Origin: CAXMQS01 sp964195995
GTDB lineage: Bacteria > Actinomycetota > Acidimicrobiia > Spongiisociales > JAOTWH01
DNA: 64,000 bases
Assembly: GCA_964195995.1 (NCBI GenBank)
Contig: CAXMQS010000001.1
Span: 1 to 64,000, forward strand
Direction of reading: 5' to 3'
Shown: positions 59,759 to 64,000 of the stretch, piece after piece
Layout of the letters: each line of letters starts with the position of its first letter
Numbering within the stretch: the first letter of the stretch is position 1
The notes under the pieces: model-generated
What the model saw: only the letters and a program-made list of their open reading frames with translations
Told to the model about the DNA's origin: nothing
Databases searched by the model: none
Made by a program: the position numbers and the translations under genes

Positions 59759-61080
59759 TCCATTGGACCCTCGACACAGTGACCACCCTCACCCGAGGGA
59801 TCCGCCGCGGCCCTGGCGACCTGATCGTGACGGGCGTATCCACGGACTCCCGCAACGTCGCGGCGAGTGACCTCTTCGTCGCTATCGCGGGGGAGAGCTT
59901 CGATGGCCATGACTACTCAGAGGCTGCCCTCTCCGCCGGCGCCGCAGCGGTTCTTGTCGAAGCCGGTCGGGTTGAGGCCGAGCCACGGGTCGAGGTTGCC
60001 GACACTCAGCGAGCTCTGTTGGACCTTGCCATTGGGCGTCGCGCCGAGCTCGACGTTCCGGTAGTGGCGATCACGGGAAGCACCGGCAAGACATCGACCA
60101 AGGACATGATCGCTGCAGCAATGGGTGCTGACAGCTGGGCGTCTCCCGCCTCGTACAACAACGAGATCGGAGTGCCTCTCACGGTGTTGGCGACTCCCGA
60201 TGGCGCCTCGTCACTCATTGTTGAGGTTGGCAGTCGAGGGCCCGGCCACATCGCCAGCCTGGCGCCTGCGGTTGTTCCCGACGTTGCGGTTGTCACCAAC
60301 CTTGGGCTAGTGCACCTCGAAACTTTCGGAACAACGGACGAGCTCGCCGCTGCCAAGAGCGAGTTGCTCGGCGCCCTCAGCGAGGATGGCATCGCGATCC
60401 TGCCGTACGGTGAGGGCCGGCTGAGCTTCGCGGGAGAAGAACTTCGCTTCGGCGAAGACCCCAGGGCAGATGTTGCCGTTTCGAATGTTGAGCTCGACGA
60501 GGTGGGACGGGCCCGGTTCATCCTGAATGGCTTTGGTGCCACCATCGAGGTCGGCCTGACGATGGCGGGTGCCCACCAGGCTCTCAATGCGGCGGCGGCG
60601 GCCGCGGCCGCGGTTGCCGCCGGGAGAGACCTTGAGGCCGCCGTTGCTGGCATCGAGGCGGCGGTCGGATCCCCATGGAGGATGGAGGTCCATCGCGGCA
60701 CCTTCATCGTCGTCAACGACAGCTACAACGCCAACCCGACATCGGTGGAAGCGGCCCTCCGCACCACTGCGCAGCTCAGCGATCGCCTCGTCGCAGTGCT
60801 CGGATTGATGGCAGAGCTGGGGACGGTCTCTGAGTCGGAGCACGAGCGCGTCGGAGCTCTTGCCCGCGAGCTTGGATTCGATCCCGTCATCGTCGTCGGC
60901 GACGCCCCTGGGCTGGTCGAAGGCGCCGGGACCGTGGCTCTCCCGGTCTCCGATATCGCAGCTGCCCGGAAGTCTGTCATGGACGCCATGCAGCCCGGCG
61001 GTGCAGTCCTCGTCAAGGGCTCGCGGGTGGTCGGGCTCGAGGTCCTAGCCTCGCAGCTCGCTGAGGAGGCTGCGGCATGA
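59755..61080 (+). CDS. murF: UDP-MurNAc-pentapeptide synthetase
   Basis: A 441-residue Mur ligase that adds D-Ala-D-Ala. VAITGSTGKTSTKDMIAAAM binds ATP; SYNNEIGVPLTVL and NDSYNANPTSVEAAL are typical of MurF. The GTG start overlaps the murE stop (GTGA). Confidence 0.95.
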   Translation: MIHWTLDTVTTLTRGIRRGPGDLIVTGVSTDSRNVAASDLFVAIAGESFDGHDYSEAALSAGAAAVLVEAGRVEAEPRVEVADTQRALLDLAIGRRAELDVPVVAITGSTGKTSTKDMIAAAMGADSWASPASYNNEIGVPLTVLATPDGASSLIVEVGSRGPGHIASLAPAVVPDVAVVTNLGLVHLETFGTTDELAAAKSELLGALSEDGIAILPYGEGRLSFAGEELRFGEDPRADVAVSNVELDEVGRARFILNGFGATIEVGLTMAGAHQALNAAAAAAAAVAAGRDLEAAVAGIEAAVGSPWRMEVHRGTFIVVNDSYNANPTSVEAALRTTAQLSDRLVAVLGLMAELGTVSESEHERVGALARELGFDPVIVVGDAPGLVEGAGTVALPVSDIAAARKSVMDAMQPGGAVLVKGSRVVGLEVLASQLAEEAAA

Positions 61081-62129
61081 TCGCACTTCTCATCAGCGGT
61101 GCCACGGCCTTCGTCTTTGCCATCTTCGCAACGCCTTCGGCGATCCGCGTCCTACGTCGTAAGGACATCGGACAGTTCATTCGCGAGGACGTTGAGGGAC
61201 ACGCCCACAAGAAGGGGACACCGACCATGGGCGGCGTCGTCATCCTCGCCGCTGTGGTGTTCGGCTACCTAATCGCTCACCTCCGAGCGTGGATCCCCGG
61301 CGAGGGTTTCGCACTCGAGTGGCGTGCCTTTACCGGTCCCGGGCTCTTGGCCATTGGTGCGGCGCTGGGGATGGGGCTCATCGGATTCCTCGATGACTAC
61401 TCGAAGGTTCGCCGTGAGAGGAACCTCGGATTGTCGAAGCGCTGGAAGTTCCTCGGCCAGCTCGCCATCGCAGGGCTCTTCGCTTGGGGTGCAGTGGCCG
61501 CCGATGTGAGCACCGAACTGTCGTTCACGAGGGGTCTCGGCCTCGATCTGGGTCCCTTCTACGTCGTGCTCGTGCTCTTGATGCTCACGGCGACGGCCAA
61601 CGCAGTCAACTTGACAGATGGCCTTGATGGGCTGGCCGCAGGATCTGGCTCGCTGGTGTTCGGTGCCTTCGTCATCATTTCCTTCTGGCAGTTCCGTAAT
61701 CCCGACTTCTACGAGGTCGGGGACGCACTGGACCTGGCGATCGTTGCCGCGGCGATGGCCGGCGCGGCACTTGGATTCCTGTGGTGGAACGCAGCGCCGG
61801 CCCAGATCTTCATGGGCGACGTCGGTAGTCAGGGGCTCGGCGGCGGAATGGCCGCGCTGGCCCTGCTCACCAACACTCATCTGCTCTTGATAGTTCTCGG
61901 CGGTCTCTACGTGATGGAGACGGCTTCGGTGATCATCCAGGTGATCTCGTTCCGCGGCTGGGGGAGGCGAGTCTTCCGGATGACCCCGATCCACCACCAT
62001 TTCGAACTTGGGGGTTGGCCCGAGACCACGATCATCATCCGCTTCTGGATCTTGGCGGCGCTGCTCGCCGCCCTTGGTGTTGGGCTCTTCTACGGCGAAT
62101 TCATCGCAACGACCGGGGGACTCGAATGA
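61077..62129 (+). CDS. mraY: Phospho-MurNAc-pentapeptide translocase
   Basis: A 350-residue polytopic enzyme that makes lipid I from UDP-MurNAc-pentapeptide and undecaprenyl phosphate. GTPTMGGVV, FLDDYSKV, NAVNLTDGLDGLAAGS, MGDVGSQGLGG and the loop HHHFELGGWPE are all present. ATG overlaps the murF stop. Confidence 0.96.
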   Translation: MIALLISGATAFVFAIFATPSAIRVLRRKDIGQFIREDVEGHAHKKGTPTMGGVVILAAVVFGYLIAHLRAWIPGEGFALEWRAFTGPGLLAIGAALGMGLIGFLDDYSKVRRERNLGLSKRWKFLGQLAIAGLFAWGAVAADVSTELSFTRGLGLDLGPFYVVLVLLMLTATANAVNLTDGLDGLAAGSGSLVFGAFVIISFWQFRNPDFYEVGDALDLAIVAAAMAGAALGFLWWNAAPAQIFMGDVGSQGLGGGMAALALLTNTHLLLIVLGGLYVMETASVIIQVISFRGWGRRVFRMTPIHHHFELGGWPETTIIIRFWILAALLAALGVGLFYGEFIATTGGLE

Positions 62130-63400
62130 AATACCTCGTCCTCGGTGCCGGGGTTTCTGGCCTGGCGGCAGCCCGCCTGTTGCGGCGCCACGGACAGGAG
62201 GTCGTGGTGTTCGACGAGCAGCCTGACGCCGTTGCCGGGTTGCGCGACGAGGCTTTCGAGATCAATTCAGGGGAATGGCAATCGGGCTGTCTACGCGGTG
62301 TTGCGACCGTGGTGGCGAGCCCCGGCTTCCCGGAGCACTCGGCGCCGATCGTCGACGCCGTCACCGCCGGTGTCGAGGTGATCAGCGAGATGGAACTCGG
62401 CTGGAGGCACGCCACCGCACCGATCGTGGCCGTGACCGGCACTAACGGCAAGACGACAACCACACAGCTCATCGCAGATATGGCCTGTGCTGACGGGAGT
62501 TCTGTCGTCGCCGCTGGCAACATCGGGACGGCCCTCAGCGACGTCGCCGAGAAGGACCACGATCTGATCGTCGCGGAGGCATCAAGCTTCCAGCTGAACT
62601 TCATCAGCACATTTGCCCCGAAGGTCGCCGTTGTCCTCAATGTGGTGCCAGACCATCTCGACTGGCACGGGTCGTTCGAGGCCTACGCCGCCGCCAAATC
62701 GCGAATCGCCGAGAACATGGACGCCGGTGACCCGCTGATCTTCGATGCAGATGACACCGGAGCGATCGCTATTGCCGATTCGGTCAACGTGAGGACCCTT
62801 GCGGTCTCGGGTCACCGGCGGGAGAGTGCGGGCGGCGTTGAGGACGGGACTCTGTGGGTTGGGGACGACGCCATTGAGATCGGCGCCCTCGATGCTGCGT
62901 TCGCCGTCGACATGGCGGCCGCTGGTGTCGCCGCCGCCCAGGTCGGTGTCGGAGTGGAGGCCATGGCGAAGGCCATTGCCGAGTTCGAGCCCGCGCCCCA
63001 CCGTCGCTCCGTTGTGGTCACGGACGGAGGCGTTAGCTGGGTTGACGACTCCAAGGCCACGAACCCACACGCCGCCATGGCATCGGCGGCGGCCTTTGAC
63101 TCGGTCATTCTGATCGCCGGTGGACGCAACAAGGGACTCGATCTGTCCGGTCTGGCGACGGTTCCCACGGTGCGACACATCTTCGCGATCGGCGAGTCCG
63201 CCCCCGAACTGCTGGAGGCCGCCCCCGACATAACGACCGGCGCAGACTCCATCGAGGACGCGGTTTCCGCCGCCAACTCCATTGCTGAGCCCGGCGATGT
63301 CGTTCTTCTGGCGCCGGGATGCGCCAGCTTCGATCAGTTCGAGTCCTACAGCGCCCGCGGAGACGCCTTCGCTGCAGCCGTGAAAGCGAGGAGGGGCTGA
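62126..63400 (+). CDS. murD: UDP-MurNAc-L-alanine:D-glutamate ligase
   Basis: A 424-residue Mur ligase. The N-terminal VLGAGVSGLAAARLL binds UDP-MurNAc-Ala; VTGTNGKTTTTQLI binds ATP; NVVPDHLDWHGSFEAYAAAKSRI and DDSKATNPHAA follow in order. ATG at 62126 overlaps the mraY stop. Confidence 0.95.
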   Translation: MKYLVLGAGVSGLAAARLLRRHGQEVVVFDEQPDAVAGLRDEAFEINSGEWQSGCLRGVATVVASPGFPEHSAPIVDAVTAGVEVISEMELGWRHATAPIVAVTGTNGKTTTTQLIADMACADGSSVVAAGNIGTALSDVAEKDHDLIVAEASSFQLNFISTFAPKVAVVLNVVPDHLDWHGSFEAYAAAKSRIAENMDAGDPLIFDADDTGAIAIADSVNVRTLAVSGHRRESAGGVEDGTLWVGDDAIEIGALDAAFAVDMAAAGVAAAQVGVGVEAMAKAIAEFEPAPHRRSVVVTDGGVSWVDDSKATNPHAAMASAAAFDSVILIAGGRNKGLDLSGLATVPTVRHIFAIGESAPELLEAAPDITTGADSIEDAVSAANSIAEPGDVVLLAPGCASFDQFESYSARGDAFAAAVKARRG

Positions 63401-64000
63401 TGGCCAGCGTCGTATCTATCGGGGCGACCCGCCGTAGGGCAAGAACCAGAGCCCGCAGTCAATCGGAGACGGCCCGGGTCACGGTGATGCTGTTGATCCC
63501 GGTCGCTTTGCTACTGGTGGTCGGGCTTGGGGCCCTCATGAGTGCCTCATCGGTCGTTTCCTTCACCGAGACCGGGGATGGCCTCTACTACTTCAAGCGG
63601 CAGCTGGCATGGGCCGGGCTGGGGCTGATCGGCCTGACTGTTGCCTCTCGGGTGCCGTACCGCCTCTACGCCAAGATGGCCGTGCCGTTGCTGTTCGCCA
63701 CCATCGCATCGCTGATCGCCGTTAGGCAGCTTGGCGTCGTTGCCGGGGGATCGCGTCGCTGGCTTGAAGTTGGGCCGCTCACGTTGCAGCCGTCCGAGTT
63801 CGCCAAGTTCACGGTCGTCGTCTTCTTGGCCATGATCATGGCCAAGCGGGAAGACTCCATCACGAGGTTCGCAGACTTCGTGTGGCCCGTTCTGCTATCG
63901 CTCGGCATCGTTGGCGTACTCGTTTTAGCGCAACCGGACATGGGAACGGTGATCGTCATCGCCGCCGGGGCGTTCGCCGTTCTCATGGCGTCGCGCGCCC
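63400..64000 (+). CDS. ftsW: Lipid II polymerase FtsW (partial)
   Basis: The first 200 residues of a SEDS-family glycosyltransferase, cut by the window end. A basic, Arg-rich cytoplasmic start is followed by helices and the hallmark GGSRRWLEVGPLTLQPSEFAKF. AQPDMGTVIVI is the next conserved stretch. ATG at 63400 overlaps the last base of the murD stop. Confidence 0.93.
   Translation, partial: MASVVSIGATRRRARTRARSQSETARVTVMLLIPVALLLVVGLGALMSASSVVSFTETGDGLYYFKRQLAWAGLGLIGLTVASRVPYRLYAKMAVPLLFATIASLIAVRQLGVVAGGSRRWLEVGPLTLQPSEFAKFTVVVFLAMIMAKREDSITRFADFVWPVLLSLGIVGVLVLAQPDMGTVIVIAAGAFAVLMASRA

Overview
The window is 64 kb of GC-rich bacterial chromosome with almost no non-coding space. The content points to a high-GC actinobacterium, most likely an Acidimicrobiia-like lineage, although there is no 16S gene or other decisive marker. 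Supporting signs are a Cdc48-like (Cpa-type) double AAA+ ATPase, a DUF3040 protein, a PPOX-fold F420-type oxidoreductase, a perfect LexA box of the Gram-positive/actinobacterial type, an exonuclease/GIY-YIG repair fusion, a meso-DAP type MurE, and an mraZ-rsmH-ftsL-ftsI-murE-murF-mraY-murD-ftsW cluster. Many genes have TANNNT hexamers 6-8 nt before the start codon and no Shine-Dalgarno, which suggests pervasive leaderless transcription. One clear oddity is an archaeal-type S-adenosylmethionine synthetase.

Layout. 1-296 holds three dispersed palindromic repeat copies; a fourth lies near 16.75 kb. From 297 to 18005 every gene is on the minus strand: a Cpa ATPase / TlpA thioredoxin / Lgt-like / MOSC operon; a LexA-controlled exonuclease-GIY-YIG protein; a lipoprotein coupled to a frameshifted PAP2-like/kinase fusion; a class V aminotransferase; a SpoU RNA methyltransferase with a TPM-domain protein; a glycine betaine/choline ABC transporter; and the archaeal-type SAM synthetase, divergent from a cystathionine gamma-synthase-like gene. 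19.2-25.5 kb holds an RRM RNA-binding protein with a long leader, a nitroreductase with the three-gene proton-translocating transhydrogenase, a DUF983 protein, an ATP-grasp protein and the PPOX protein.

25.6-37.3 kb is central metabolism and housekeeping: zwf-gnd, a small Cys-rich protein, QueG, a zinc-ribbon membrane protein, a phosphoesterase, a START-like protein, a YkvA protein, an alanine-type aminotransferase, alpha-glucan phosphorylase and threonine aldolase. 37.4-41.6 kb is a compact type II fatty-acid synthesis operon (fabD-fabH-fabG-acpP-fabF). 41.6-54.6 kb carries a Y-family polymerase, DUF3040 and MerR genes behind a palindromic promoter, the MoxR/DUF58/transglutaminase cluster, an HNH nuclease, a degenerate resolvase-like protein, and a universal stress protein gene broken by a 29-bp tandem repeat. 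54.7-64.0 kb is the dcw cluster. It has an apparent MraZ box (three TGG(G/A)G repeats at 10-bp spacing) and a stem-loop leader between mraZ and rsmH that matches the position of the actinobacterial mraW RNA motif.

How the genes work together. zwf/gnd, the transhydrogenase and F420/PPOX-type genes handle NADPH and redox supply, and the fab operon consumes NADPH to build membrane lipid. The dcw genes build peptidoglycan precursors and the septal synthase. Four convergent gene pairs overlap at their stop codons, three of them sharing a single CTAG.
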